From: Pseudoclavibacter triregionum
GTDB taxonomy: Bacteria; Actinomycetota; Actinomycetes; Actinomycetales; Microbacteriaceae
DNA: 64,000 bases
Direction of reading: 5' to 3'
NCBI GenBank assembly: GCA_910822395.1
Contig: OU365335.1
Coordinates: forward strand, 2,294,001 to 2,358,000
Part shown: positions 52,829-62,063 of the stretch, piece after piece
Layout: each line of letters begins with the position of its first letter
Position numbering within the stretch: position 1 is the first letter of the stretch
Notes under the pieces: model-generated
The model's database searches: none
The model's input: only the letters and a program-made list of their open reading frames with translations
Told to the model about the DNA's origin: nothing
Position numbers and translations under genes: made by a program

Positions 52829-53829
52829 ATGCGTGCGCACCCGATCCGTCCTCTCGCCGCGACCGCCCTCGCCTCGGCGGCCCTGCTCCTCTCCGGATGC
52901 GTGGCCGGCGGCGGCGAGCCCGCCGCGACCGCGACCCAGACCCAGAGCGCCGCGGGCGCCGCGCTCGCCGCCGAGCTGCAGCCCCGCATCGACGACCTCC
53001 TCGGCCGGCTCGGCTCGAGCTCGACGTCCGCCTGCTCGCCCTCACGCTCGACGATCTCATCGTGGGGACGGCGGCGGGCACCGCGTATTCCGGCGATCCC
53101 GAGCCGACGATCTACCCGGCGACGACGCCGACCGCCGAGCCGTCGAGCTCCGCTCGCCCCGCCATCCCGCTGGCGGAGCTCCCCCTCGCAGAGGTCTACG
53201 ACCGGATGGCCGCGGAGCAGGGGTGCCGATTCGGGCCGGCGGCCCTGGTCGAGGTGGCGCCGACGGGCGCCCTGCTCGTCGTCACCGGGTGCGGGTATGG
53301 CATGGCGAAGGCGATGGCGCTCGCCTCGGGCGCGAGCTGGATCCAGGCCGGATACGCCGCCATCGACGGGGAGCCGCTTCCCGACCTCATCGGCGCCACG
53401 CCGACCGAGGCCCTCCAGCAGGGCCTCCGGGAGAGCGAGGCGCTCTTCGGGCCCGTCCATTCGGTGTCCGTGACGTCTGCGCCGGACCTCGCCGAGGGCG
53501 TCACGCGCGTCATCGTCGATCTCCCCAGCACCGATGGGGGCAAGTCCCAGCCCTACTGCGCGAGGACGTTCGGCGTCCCCTTCGATGCCGCACACGAGGC
53601 AGGCGACGCCTACGCCGCGGCGGTCGAGGGCCCGTCGAACTCGGCGCCGGGCAACGACGGATCCTCGTTCGACCCGACCGGGATCGACCTGACCGACGAG
53701 GCGGAGGCGATCATGGCGGCCGCGAACGCCGCGCTCGATCCGATGACCCAGCTCGTCCCGCGCGACGGAGGCGTCGTCGCGCGCGTCGTCGACGGGACCC
53801 GCGAGGTCGCCGCGATCCCGGTCAGCTAG
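52829..53829 (+). pseudogene. Larger lipoprotein gene broken by a one-base deletion
   Basis: The ATG at 52829 starts a signal peptide (LAATALASAALLLSGC) with a clean lipobox. This frame continues through LQPRIDDLLGRLG and then breaks at about 53015. One added base there joins it to the second frame, LELDVRLLALTLDDLIVG, which stays open to TAG at 53829. The mature part would have about 310 residues, with Cys pairs (EQGCRFGPAAL, VVTGCGYGMAKA, QPYCARTFG) that may form disulfides. No family is recognised. As written the protein is truncated. Real decay and a sequence error are both possible. It converges on hflX with 13 bases between stops. Confidence 0.75.
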
Positions 53830-53842
53830 GCCCGCGGACCCG

Positions 53843-55597
53843 CTAGCGCTCGTCCGGCTTCGGCAGGCTCGGCTCGGGCAGCCCCTCGACCTCGCCCGCC
53901 GGCTTGGGCTTGCGCTTGAGCGGCGGCTCCTCCGGCAGCGGCGCGTGGCCGTCGGTGCGGTACGCGTCGACGAGCCCGAGCTGATCGGCGTGGATGCGGG
54001 CGCGCACGCGCGTGCCGCGCTCGCCGTGCTCGAACTCGAGCACCGAGCCCTGGCCGTGGAGGAGCGAGAGGAGATCGCCGCGCGAGTACGGCAGGAGCAG
54101 CTCGACCTCCTGCTGCGGCACGGGGATCGTCGACTCGATGCGCTCGAGGAGCTCGTCGACGCCCTCGCCGGTCGCGGCGGAGACGAACACGGCGCTCGGC
54201 TCGAGGCCGCGCAGCTCGAGGCGGCGCGCCTCGTCGAGGAGATCCGCCTTGTTGAACGCGATGATCTCGGGGATGTCGGCGCCGCCCACCTCGCCGACGA
54301 CCTCGCGCACGGTGCGGATCTGGCCGGCCGGGTCCGGGTGCGAGCCGTCGACGACGTGGACGATGAGGTCGGAGTGCTGCACCTCCTCGAGCGTCGAGCG
54401 GAACGCCTCGACGAGCTGGTGCGGGAGGTTGCGGACGAAGCCGACGGTGTCGGCGAGCGTGTAGGGGCGGCCGTCCTTCGCCTGGGTGCGGCGCACGGTC
54501 GCGTCGAGGGTCGCGAAGAGCTGGTTCTCGACGAGCACGCCCGCGCGCGTGATGCGGTTGAGGAGACTCGACTTGCCGGCGTTCGTGTAGCCGGCGATCG
54601 CGACGGCGGGCACCTGGTTGCGCTCGCGGCCCTGGCGCTTCGTGTCGCGGGCGGTCTTCATCTCGGCGATCTGGCGGCGCAGCTTCGCCATGCGGGTGTG
54701 GATGCGGCGGCGGTCGAGCTCGATCTTCGTCTCGCCGGGGCCTCGGGAGCCCATGCCGGCGCCGCCGCCGACCTGGCCGCCCGCCTGGCGGGACATCGAC
54801 TCGCCCCAGCCTCGCAGGCGCGGGAGCAGGTACTCGAGCTGCGCGAGCTCGACTTGCGCCTTGCCCTCGCGGCTCTTCGCGTGCTGGCTGAAGATGTCGA
54901 GGATGACGGCGGTGCGGTCGATGACCTTCACCTTCACCGCGTCCTCGAGCGCGCGGCGCTGGGAGGGCGCGAGCTCGGTGTCGGCGACGACGGTGTCGGC
55001 GCCGGCCGCGCGCACGATGTCGCGGAGCCCCTCGACCTTGCCACGGCCGAGGTAGGTCGCGGGGTCGGGGTACGGGCGGCGCTGGAGCACGCCGTCGAGC
55101 ACGACCGCGCCGGCCGTCTCGGCGAGCGCGGCGAGCTCGTGGAGCGAGTTCTCGGCGTCCTCGAGCGTGCCCGCGGGGTAGACGCCGATGAGGACGACCT
55201 TCTCGAGGCGCAGCTGGCGGTACTCGACCTCGGTGACGTCCTCGAGCTCGGTCGAGAGGCCGTCGACGCGGCGGAGGCCCGCGCGCTCCTCGCGGTCGAG
55301 CTGGAGGCCGTCGTCGCGGGTGCCGACGGAGTCGGCGTCGCCGTCCTGGAGGGCCTGGGCGCGGCGGTCGCCGAAGCGGGTGGTGGAGGCGGCGCGGGCG
55401 CCGGCGCGGGCGAGCACGCGCGCGACGGCGTCGCCGCGCAACTCGTCGCCCGAGCGGGGCGCAGCGGCGGACGCCTCGGTCGCGGCGGTCTCGCGGGCGT
55501 CGTCGTCGCCTGCCGCGGATGCCGTGCGCTCGGCGCTCGAAGGGGCGGTGGTCTCGGTGGTCGCGCCGTCGTCGGCGCTCGTGTGCGGATTCGTCAT
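53843..55597 (-). CDS. hflX: Ribosome-splitting GTPase HflX
   Basis: HflX splits stalled or heat-damaged 70S ribosomes. The N-terminal domain has VVLDGVLQRRPYPDPATYLG and IFSQHAKSREGKAQVELAQL. The glycine-rich loop region GGQVGGGAGMGSRGPGETK precedes the G domain. G1 is IAGYTNAGKSSLLNRI near residue 350, followed by DTVGFVRNLP and FNKADLL. The length is 584 residues, with about 115 extra N-terminal residues that are Ala/Asp/Thr-rich. The ATG at 55597 lies 12 bases after a TAGACT box. Confidence 0.95.
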   Translation of the reverse strand: MTNPHTSADDGATTETTAPSSAERTASAAGDDDARETAATEASAAAPRSGDELRGDAVARVLARAGARAASTTRFGDRRAQALQDGDADSVGTRDDGLQLDREERAGLRRVDGLSTELEDVTEVEYRQLRLEKVVLIGVYPAGTLEDAENSLHELAALAETAGAVVLDGVLQRRPYPDPATYLGRGKVEGLRDIVRAAGADTVVADTELAPSQRRALEDAVKVKVIDRTAVILDIFSQHAKSREGKAQVELAQLEYLLPRLRGWGESMSRQAGGQVGGGAGMGSRGPGETKIELDRRRIHTRMAKLRRQIAEMKTARDTKRQGRERNQVPAVAIAGYTNAGKSSLLNRITRAGVLVENQLFATLDATVRRTQAKDGRPYTLADTVGFVRNLPHQLVEAFRSTLEEVQHSDLIVHVVDGSHPDPAGQIRTVREVVGEVGGADIPEIIAFNKADLLDEARRLELRGLEPSAVFVSAATGEGVDELLERIESTIPVPQQEVELLLPYSRGDLLSLLHGQGSVLEFEHGERGTRVRARIHADQLGLVDAYRTDGHAPLPEEPPLKRKPKPAGEVEGLPEPSLPKPDER

Positions 55598-55609
55598 GCG
55601 ATCCGCTCG

Positions 55610-55615
55610 AGTCTA
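55610..55615 (-). promoter_or_regulatory. -10 box TAGACT of hflX
   Basis: TAGACT lies 12 bases before the ATG, giving a leader of about five bases. No ribosome-binding site is seen. Confidence 0.45.
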
Positions 55616-55704
55616 CGCGGCGCATCCCCCGCCGTCACGGGCGGATCCGCCTCCGCCGGCCCTGTTCGCCCACAGCGTTCGCTCGCCGCCGATCGGCCGG
55701 GCGC

Positions 55705-55710
55705 TAGCCT
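55705..55710 (+). promoter_or_regulatory. -10 box TAGCCT of the methyltransferase gene, leaderless type
   Basis: TAGCCT is followed by CGTGGG (six bases) and the GTG start. The gene is divergent from hflX, whose -10 box is about 90 bases away. Confidence 0.55.
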
Positions 55711-55716
55711 CGTGGG

Positions 55717-56361
55717 GTGAGCGAGCACTACTTCACGAGCGATCCCTCCGCGCCGATCGAGCGGCGGACGATCCGCGCGCGCCTCGGCGGCCGCGAGCTC
55801 GAGCTCGCCACGGCGAACGCCGTCTTCTCTCCCGAGCACGTCGACAAGGGCACGGGCATCCTCCTCGCCGAGGTGCCCGAGCCGCCGCGCGAGGGCGCGG
55901 GCCTCGACCTCGGCTGCGGCTGGGGCCCGATCGCGCTCGACCTCGCGCTCCGCTCCGGGCCCGAGGGCGACGAGCCCGGGCTCGAGGTATGGGCCGTCGA
56001 CGTGAACGAGCGCGCCCTCGAGCTGTGCCGCGAGAACGCCGAGCGCCACGCGCCCGGCCGCATCCGCGCCGTGACGCCCGAGCAGGTGCCGAGCGATCTC
56101 CGCTTCGCGACGATCTGGTCGAATCCGCCGATCCGCATCGGCAAGGCCGCGCTCCACGAGCTCCTCGAGACCTGGCTGCCGCGCCTTGAGTGGGGCGGCG
56201 AGGCGTGGCTCGTCGTCGCGAAGCAGCTCGGCGCCGACTCGCTCCAAGCGTGGATCGCTGAGCGCTTCGCGGGCGAGCTCGAGGTCGAGCGCGCCGAGAC
56301 GGCGAAGGGCTTCCGCGTCCTCCGCGTCGAGCGCGTCGCCGAGGAGCGCCCGGGCGCCTAG
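55717..56361 (+). CDS. RsmC-like class I methyltransferase
   Basis: A SAM-dependent methyltransferase of 214 residues. Motif I is [17 protein letters not shown] near residue 63. The catalytic motif for exocyclic amines is WSNPPIRIG near residue 134. [14 protein letters not shown] matches the RsmC/RlmG group, which modifies guanine N2 in rRNA, so 16S G1207 is a possible target. The start is GTG at 55717. Its stop shares CTAG with the dapF stop on the other strand. Confidence 0.88.
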   Translation: MSEHYFTSDPSAPIERRTIRARLGGRELELATANAVFSPEHVDKGTGILLAEVPEPPREGAGLDLGCGWGPIALDLALRSGPEGDEPGLEVWAVDVNERALELCRENAERHAPGRIRAVTPEQVPSDLRFATIWSNPPIRIGKAALHELLETWLPRLEWGGEAWLVVAKQLGADSLQAWIAERFAGELEVERAETAKGFRVLRVERVAEERPGA

Positions 56362-57233
56362 AGCTCGATCGCCCCGCCGAACGCGAGCTCGGCCGGCCCG
56401 CTGAGGAAGGCGTGCTCGACGCCGTCGGCGCCGATGGCCATGCGGATGCCGAGGCGGCCGCCGGGGACGTCGACGATCCAGCGATCGGGCGCGCCGGAGC
56501 CGGCCCACGTCCGCACCGCGAGCGCCGTCGCGACCGCACCCGTGCCGCAGGAGAGCGTCTCGCCCGAGCCGCGCTCGTGGACGCGCATGCGCACCATGCC
56601 GACGCCGCCGGAGACGAGCGGCTCCCCCGGCACGACGAACTCGACGTTCGCGCCGTGGTCGGGCGCCGGGTCGATGCCGGGCGCGCGGTGGAGCTCGAGC
56701 TCCTCGAGCTCGTCGGCGCCGGCGAGCGCGACGACGACGTGCGGGTTGCCGACGTCGATGCCGAGGCCCGGGCGGGCGACGTCGATGCCGTCCGCGCTCA
56801 CGAGCGGCTCGCCGCCGGCGAGGCGCCACGGGCCCATGTCGGTCTCGAAGCCGCCCTCGACGCGGACGACGTCGCGGACGCCCGCGCGCGTGCCGATCGC
56901 GATCGAGCCGCCCTCGGGCAGCTGCGCGAGGCCCGTCTCGAGGAGGAAGCGCACGTAGGCGCGGACGCCGTTGCCGCACATCTCCGCGATCGAGCCGTCT
57001 GCGTTCCGGTAGTCCATGAACCACTCGGCGTCCGGGCGGGAGCCGAGGAGCGCGCGTCCCGCCTCGATGCGCTCGCTGCGCACGGCGCGGATGAGCCCGT
57101 CGGCGCCGACGCCGAAGCGGCGGTCGCAGAGGCGAGCAACCCGCTCGGGCGCGAGCTCGAGGGCTCCGTCGGGGTCGGCGATGACGACGAAGTCGTTGCC
57201 GGTCGCCTGGGCCTTCGCGAACTCGATGCGCAT
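56358..57233 (-). CDS. dapF: Diaminopimelate epimerase
   Basis: Converts LL- to meso-diaminopimelate for lysine and peptidoglycan. It is a cofactor-free enzyme with two catalytic cysteines, seen in [16 protein letters not shown] near residue 83 and [15 protein letters not shown] near residue 230. The N-terminus [18 protein letters not shown] is typical. The length is 291 residues. The ATG at 57233 is seven bases after a TACGAT box; a second ATG at 57242 would overlap that box. It converges on the RsmC-like gene. Confidence 0.95.
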   Translation of the reverse strand: MRIEFAKAQATGNDFVVIADPDGALELAPERVARLCDRRFGVGADGLIRAVRSERIEAGRALLGSRPDAEWFMDYRNADGSIAEMCGNGVRAYVRFLLETGLAQLPEGGSIAIGTRAGVRDVVRVEGGFETDMGPWRLAGGEPLVSADGIDVARPGLGIDVGNPHVVVALAGADELEELELHRAPGIDPAPDHGANVEFVVPGEPLVSGGVGMVRMRVHERGSGETLSCGTGAVATALAVRTWAGSGAPDRWIVDVPGGRLGIRMAIGADGVEHAFLSGPAELAFGGAIEL

Positions 57234-57240
57234 GGCCCCC

Positions 57241-57246
57241 ATCGTA
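57241..57246 (-). promoter_or_regulatory. -10 box TACGAT of dapF, leaderless type
   Basis: TACGAT is followed by GGGGGCC (seven bases) and the ATG of dapF. It lies 28 bases after the miaA stop, so dapF can be expressed apart from miaBA. Confidence 0.5.
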
Positions 57247-57274
57247 GGCGCGGGCGCCCGTCGGGCCGCCGTGC

Positions 57275-58204
57275 CTACGGCACTCGATCCGGCCCGAACC
57301 CCGCCGCCCGCAGCGTGAGCTCGGCGTTCCTGGGATCCCCCGCCCTCAGCCGCAGCGCGGTCTCGTAGCGCCGGAACCAGCTCACCTGCCGCCGCGCGTA
57401 CTTCCGCGTGAGCAGCTGCGCCTCGGCGATCGCCTCCTCGCGCGTCTGCTCGCCGCGCAGCTCCGCGATCGCCTGGGCGTAGCCGATCGCCCGGCGCGCC
57501 GTGACGCCCTCCTCGAGGCCGCGCTCGAGCAGGCCCGCGGTCTCCTCGAGCAGCCCGTCCGCCCACATGCGCTCGACGCGGCGGTCGAGGCGCTCGGTGA
57601 GCACGGCGCGGTCCTCCTCGAGGAGCACCATCGTCGTCTCGCGCCACCATGACTCCTGGTCGGGCAGGGAGGCCGAGAACGGCTCGCCCGTGACGGCGAT
57701 GGCCTCGAGGGCGCGGACGATGCGACGGCCGTTGCGCGGGTCGATGCGTTCCGCCGAGACGGGGTCGTAGGCGCGCAGGCGCTTGTGGAGCATGCCGGGG
57801 CCCCACTCCTCGAGCTCGCGCTCGAGCTTCGCGCGCACCTCCGGGTCGGCGCCCGGGAAGCGGAGGTCGAAGAGCACGGCCGCGAGGTAGAGGCCCGAGC
57901 CGCCCACGAGGATGGGCACGGCCCCGCGCCCGAGGATCTCGTCGATGACCCCTCGCGCCGCCTCCTGGTAGGCCGCGACGGTCGACTCCTCGCGCACGTC
58001 GAGGAGGTCGAAGAGGTGGTGCGGGATGCCTCGCCGCTCCTCGACCGGCGCCTTCGCGGTGCCGATCTCCATGCCGCGGTAGAGCTGCATGGCGTCGCCG
58101 TTCACGACCTCGGCGGGGATGCCGGCGGCGATGAGGCGCTCGGCGACGTCGAGCGAGAGCTCGGTCTTCCCGGTCGCCGTCGCGCCCGCGATGACGAGGA
58201 GCAC
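57275..58204 (-). CDS. miaA: tRNA dimethylallyltransferase
   Basis: Adds dimethylallyl to A37 of tRNAs that read U-starting codons. The P-loop is [19 protein letters not shown] near residue 4, followed by [19 protein letters not shown] and [14 protein letters not shown]. The C-terminal helix bundle includes [17 protein letters not shown] and [12 protein letters not shown]. The length is 309 residues. The GTG at 58204 starts two bases after the miaB stop. It acts before MiaB on the same base, so the pairing is functional. Confidence 0.95.
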   Translation of the reverse strand: MLLVIAGATATGKTELSLDVAERLIAAGIPAEVVNGDAMQLYRGMEIGTAKAPVEERRGIPHHLFDLLDVREESTVAAYQEAARGVIDEILGRGAVPILVGGSGLYLAAVLFDLRFPGADPEVRAKLERELEEWGPGMLHKRLRAYDPVSAERIDPRNGRRIVRALEAIAVTGEPFSASLPDQESWWRETTMVLLEEDRAVLTERLDRRVERMWADGLLEETAGLLERGLEEGVTARRAIGYAQAIAELRGEQTREEAIAEAQLLTRKYARRQVSWFRRYETALRLRAGDPRNAELTLRAAGFGPDRVP

Positions 58205-58206
58205 GG

Positions 58207-59790
58207 CTACGCGGTGGGCGCGCCGATGCGGAGCGTCGGCAGGCCGAGGTTCACGGCGCCGGGTCCCCCGGCCGCGCCCGCGCCGGACGTCGACGGCACG
58301 CCGCACGACTCCGCCTGCGCGCGGTCCCAGGCGTCGCCCGCGCGCGTGCGACGGATCGGCCAGGCCGTTCCCGCGGGCGCGTCGGCGAGGAGGTGGAAGG
58401 GCGCGGCGTGCGTGATCGTCGCCGTGACGACGTCGCCCGGGCGCGGGATCTCGCCGCCCTCGGGCACCGAGAAGTGCACGAGGCGGTTGTCCTCGGCGCG
58501 GCCGGTGAGGCGGTGCGTCGCGTCGTCCTTCTTGCCCTCGTTCGTCGAGACGAGCACCTGCTGGGTCGTGCCGACAAGCTTCGCGTTCTCCTCGGTGGAG
58601 ATGCGGTCCTGGAGCGCGATGAGGCGGTCGAAGCGCTCCTGCACGACGGCCTTCGGGATCTGGTCCTCCATCGTCGCCGCGGGAGTGCCGGGGCGGATCG
58701 AGTACTGGAAGGTGAAGGCGTTCGCGAAGCGGGCCTGCTCGACGACGCGGAGGGTGTCCTCGAAGTCGTCCTCGGTCTCGCCCGGGAAGCCGACGATGAT
58801 GTCGGTCGAGATGGCGGCGTGCGGGATGCGGTCGCGCACCTTGTCGAGGATGCCGAGGAAGCGCTCCGAGCGGTACGAGCGGCGCATAGCCTTGAGGATG
58901 CGGTCGGAGCCCGACTGCAGCGGCATGTGGAGCTGCGGCATGACGGCGGGCGTCTCGGCCATGGCGTCGATGACGTCGTCGGTGAAGGCGGCCGGGTGGG
59001 GACTCGTGAACCGGATGCGCTCGAGCCCCTCGATCTCGCCGGCGGCGCGGAGGAGCTTGCCGAAGGCCTGGCGGTCGCCGAACTCGACGCCGTACGTGTT
59101 CACGTTCTGGCCGAGGAGGGTGACCTCGATGGCGCCGTCGTCGACGAGCGCCTGGATCTCGGCGAGGACATCGCCCGGGCGGCGGTCCTTCTCCCTGCCG
59201 CGGAGGGACGGCACGATGCAGAAGGTGCAGGTGTTGTTGCAGCCGACCGAGATCGAGACCCAGCCCGCGTAGGTCGAGTCGCGCTTCGTCGGGAGCGTCG
59301 AGGGGAACACCTCGAGCGACTCGAGGATCTCGAGCTGCGCCTCGTCGTTGTGGCGCGCGCGCTCGAGGAGGGCCGGCAGCGACCCCATGTTGTGGGTGCC
59401 GAAGACGACGTCGACCCAGGGCGCCTTCTCGAGGATCGTGCCCTTGTCCTTCTGGGCGAGGCAGCCGCCGACGGCGATCTGCATGCCCTCGTGCTCACGC
59501 TTCACGCCGGCGAGGTGGCCGAGGTTGCCGTAGAGGCGGTTGCCGGCGTTCTCGCGGACGGCGCAGGTGTTGATGACGACGACATCGGGCTCGGCGCCGT
59601 CGGCGGGCACGTAGCCGGCCGCCTCGAGGGAGCCGGACATGCGCTCGGAGTCGTGCACGTTCATCTGGCAGCCGAGGGTGCGCACCTCGTAGGTGCGGGG
59701 CGTGCCGTCGGGGCGCAGCGCCGCGGGCGAGGGGGCGATGGCGACGGGGGCCGCGGACGGCGACGTGGCGGGCGCGGAGGGCTCGGTCAT
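58207..59790 (-). CDS. miaB: tRNA methylthiotransferase MiaB
   Basis: A radical SAM enzyme that adds the 2-methylthio group to i6A37. The N-terminal UPF0004 domain has its three cluster cysteines in [25 protein letters not shown] and [11 protein letters not shown]. The radical SAM cluster is [19 protein letters not shown] domain follows ([11 protein letters not shown]). The length is 527 residues, with Ala/Pro-rich extensions at both ends. The ATG at 59790 lies nine bases after TAGACT. miaA follows. Confidence 0.96.
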   Translation of the reverse strand: MTEPSAPATSPSAAPVAIAPSPAALRPDGTPRTYEVRTLGCQMNVHDSERMSGSLEAAGYVPADGAEPDVVVINTCAVRENAGNRLYGNLGHLAGVKREHEGMQIAVGGCLAQKDKGTILEKAPWVDVVFGTHNMGSLPALLERARHNDEAQLEILESLEVFPSTLPTKRDSTYAGWVSISVGCNNTCTFCIVPSLRGREKDRRPGDVLAEIQALVDDGAIEVTLLGQNVNTYGVEFGDRQAFGKLLRAAGEIEGLERIRFTSPHPAAFTDDVIDAMAETPAVMPQLHMPLQSGSDRILKAMRRSYRSERFLGILDKVRDRIPHAAISTDIIVGFPGETEDDFEDTLRVVEQARFANAFTFQYSIRPGTPAATMEDQIPKAVVQERFDRLIALQDRISTEENAKLVGTTQQVLVSTNEGKKDDATHRLTGRAEDNRLVHFSVPEGGEIPRPGDVVTATITHAAPFHLLADAPAGTAWPIRRTRAGDAWDRAQAESCGVPSTSGAGAAGGPGAVNLGLPTLRIGAPTA

Positions 59791-59799
59791 GATCCGGCA

Positions 59800-59805
59800 A
59801 GTCTA
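59800..59805 (-). promoter_or_regulatory. -10 box TAGACT of miaBA, near-leaderless
   Basis: TAGACT is followed by nine bases (TGCCGGATC) and ATG. The leader would be two or three bases. Confidence 0.5.
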
Positions 59806-59947
59806 CGTCGGCGCGGTCGGCGCGCCGGGGCCGTCCGCGCGCGCTGGGGCCGTCCGGGCGCGCCGCCGCGTCCGCCCGCGGGATGACCTTGCCTCGACCT
59901 CGGTGCGCTTTCCGCGCCCCGCCGCCCCGCTCGCGGGCCGGGCCGGA

Positions 59948-59953
59948 TAGCGT
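59948..59953 (+). promoter_or_regulatory. Putative -10 box of the helical-repeat protein gene
   Basis: TAGCGT lies 76 bases before the ATG at 60030 and is the only TANNNT box in the gap on this strand. The -35 region is GC-rich. Confidence 0.4.
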
Positions 59954-60029
59954 GGGCACGAGCGCGCCCGCGGCGGGCGCGGAGACGTGTCGGGAGGGCC
60001 CTGGCCCCTCGCGGCGGGAGGGATCCGGG

Positions 60030-62003
60030 ATGCGGGCCATGACCTCGAGCACGGGCTCGTTCTTCGACGCCTCGGCGGCGCTGCGTCCCGGTCCCGCGCG
60101 GACGGCGGACGGCCGCGACGCGACGGCCGCAGTCGACGAGATCGCGGAGCTGCCCACGCCGAGCGGCGCCATCTACCTCGGCCCGCTCTCGGGCCGGAAC
60201 AGCGAGGACGGCGTCGTCCTCAAGGCCCCGGCGGCCGGCGTCCGCGTCATCGCGACGCGCAGCCGCGCCGCGGGCGAGGCGCCGACGCTCCTCTCGCTCT
60301 CCTTCGTGCTCGGCGAGGCCGCGCAGGGACATCGCGGCGCCGTGCCCGCGGACTCGTACTGGAGCGCGACGCCGGGCGAGATCCCCGTGCTCGAGTCGTC
60401 GACCTCGCTGGGCCCGATCATCGCCTGCGACGCGGGCCTGCGCGACCTCCACCGCGACGGCGCCTTCCCCTGGGACGACTGGAGTCGGGACGCCGTGGCC
60501 CCGCAGCTCGACGACACCCTGCACCCGGACGGCGGCTGCGCCGCGGCGACCTTCCCCGGCCGCTCGGAGTACCTCATCGCGCTCGCCGACACGCGCGGCG
60601 TCGAGCGCTCCGTGGCGGTGCTCGCGGACCTCGACGACGCGGGCCGGCCGATCGCGTACCACCTCGACTTCGTGCTCGCGGATCGCCGGGACGGGGGCGC
60701 CGCGGAGGACGCGCGCTCCGGCGCCGGCTCGATCTTCGGCTCGGAGGGCGGCGAGGGCCTGCACCGTGCGGAGACGAGCGAGGCGCCGTCGATCGCGGGG
60801 CCGGGTGCGGCCGGGATGGCTGGGCCTGGGGCTCAGGCTGGGGCGCCGGCGTCGGCCTTCGGCCGCCCGGATCCGTTCTCGGCGCCCTCCGCCGACGACG
60901 CCCCGATCCACGCGGGGGCGCTCGGCACGGGCGCGCTGGGCGCGGCTGCGGACCACCGTCTCTCCTTCGGCCCCGCGGCGGGCCAGGGCATGGCGTCCGG
61001 GGGCTCCTCGGCGGTCGCCGGCGCGACGAGCGTGACCGCTCTCTCGGCCGGGCATGCGCCGACGGCGCCCTCGGGCCCCTCGACGGCTGACCGGCTGCGC
61101 GAGGCGTACCGCCTGCTCGACGCGGATGACGCGGACCCGGCGATCCCGCTCCTGCATGGCGTCCTCCGCGAGCTCGACGGCGGCGCGCTGGCGGATCCCG
61201 AGACTCAGCGCGCGCTCGCCGAGCGCGAGTTCACGCCGGCGACGCTCGCGGATCTCGTCTGCGATCTCGAGCTGGAGACGCACCGCGACGAGGCGGCGCG
61301 GAACACGCTGCGCCGCGCGCTCGGCGCCCCGAGCCTCGCGGACGCCCCGCTCGAGGCCGTGCATCTCGCGCGGCGGCTCGGCGAGCTGGAGCTCGCCGCG
61401 GATCGCCTGCCGCAGGCCGTGGGCGCGCTGGAGATGGGCCGCGGCACGGTGCAGGCGTTCCTCGCGCAGTCGCAGGGCCAGGATCGCGAGGCGATCGAGT
61501 TCGCGGCCCACAACGAGGCGCAGCTCTCGTTCCTCCTCGCGGACGCGCGGATGCGCATGTCGGACGCGGCATCGGCCGCGCAGCTCGCGGCGGGCGCCTC
61601 GGCGCGCTTCGCGGAGCTCGAACGGGATGCCTTCGCGGGCCGCGCGGCGCTGCTCGCGGCGGCGGCCCACTGGGCGCAGGGCGCGCAGGAGCAGCGCGCG
61701 GCGTCGCTGCGCGAGGCGGAGCGCCTGTTTCGCCGCGGCGATCGCCGGGACGGCCTGGGGATCGCGCTCGGCTTCCTCGCGCAGCTCGATGCGGAGGCGG
61801 GCGACTACCGTCCGGCGATCGCGAAGCTCATCGAGGCTCGGGACGTCCTCGACGAGGCCGGTCTGCTCGAGGACGCGGCGACGGCCTCGGACGACCTCGC
61901 GCTCTGCTTCGAGAAGCTCGGCGAGGGCCACGCGGCCTCGGAGGCGCGTCGCGCGGGGACGCTGCTGCGCTCGCGGATCGTCACTTCCCCCGCGCTCGGC
62001 TAG
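60030..62003 (+). CDS. Unknown two-domain protein with C-terminal helical (TPR-like) repeats
   Basis: The product has 657 residues. Residues about 35-220 form an unrecognised beta-rich domain (SGAIYLGPLSGRNSEDGVVL, then SYWSATPGEIPVLESSTSLG). A Gly/Ala/Ser/Pro linker spans about 230-350. Residues 350-650 are helical repeats with TPR-like spacing (ADRLREAYRLLDADDADPAI, EYRPAIAKLIEARDVLDEAG-like). There is no signal peptide or membrane segment. ATG 60030 follows GGGAGGG by seven bases; ATG 60039 is an alternative. It lies alone on the plus strand between miaB and recX. The function is unknown. Confidence 0.75.
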   Translation: MRAMTSSTGSFFDASAALRPGPARTADGRDATAAVDEIAELPTPSGAIYLGPLSGRNSEDGVVLKAPAAGVRVIATRSRAAGEAPTLLSLSFVLGEAAQGHRGAVPADSYWSATPGEIPVLESSTSLGPIIACDAGLRDLHRDGAFPWDDWSRDAVAPQLDDTLHPDGGCAAATFPGRSEYLIALADTRGVERSVAVLADLDDAGRPIAYHLDFVLADRRDGGAAEDARSGAGSIFGSEGGEGLHRAETSEAPSIAGPGAAGMAGPGAQAGAPASAFGRPDPFSAPSADDAPIHAGALGTGALGAAADHRLSFGPAAGQGMASGGSSAVAGATSVTALSAGHAPTAPSGPSTADRLREAYRLLDADDADPAIPLLHGVLRELDGGALADPETQRALAEREFTPATLADLVCDLELETHRDEAARNTLRRALGAPSLADAPLEAVHLARRLGELELAADRLPQAVGALEMGRGTVQAFLAQSQGQDREAIEFAAHNEAQLSFLLADARMRMSDAASAAQLAAGASARFAELERDAFAGRAALLAAAAHWAQGAQEQRAASLREAERLFRRGDRRDGLGIALGFLAQLDAEAGDYRPAIAKLIEARDVLDEAGLLEDAATASDDLALCFEKLGEGHAASEARRAGTLLRSRIVTSPALG

Positions 62004-62063
62004 CCGCGCGCGGGACGCTCGGGCGCAGGACGTCCGGCCCGGCTCGCGTCGGCGGCACCGCCG

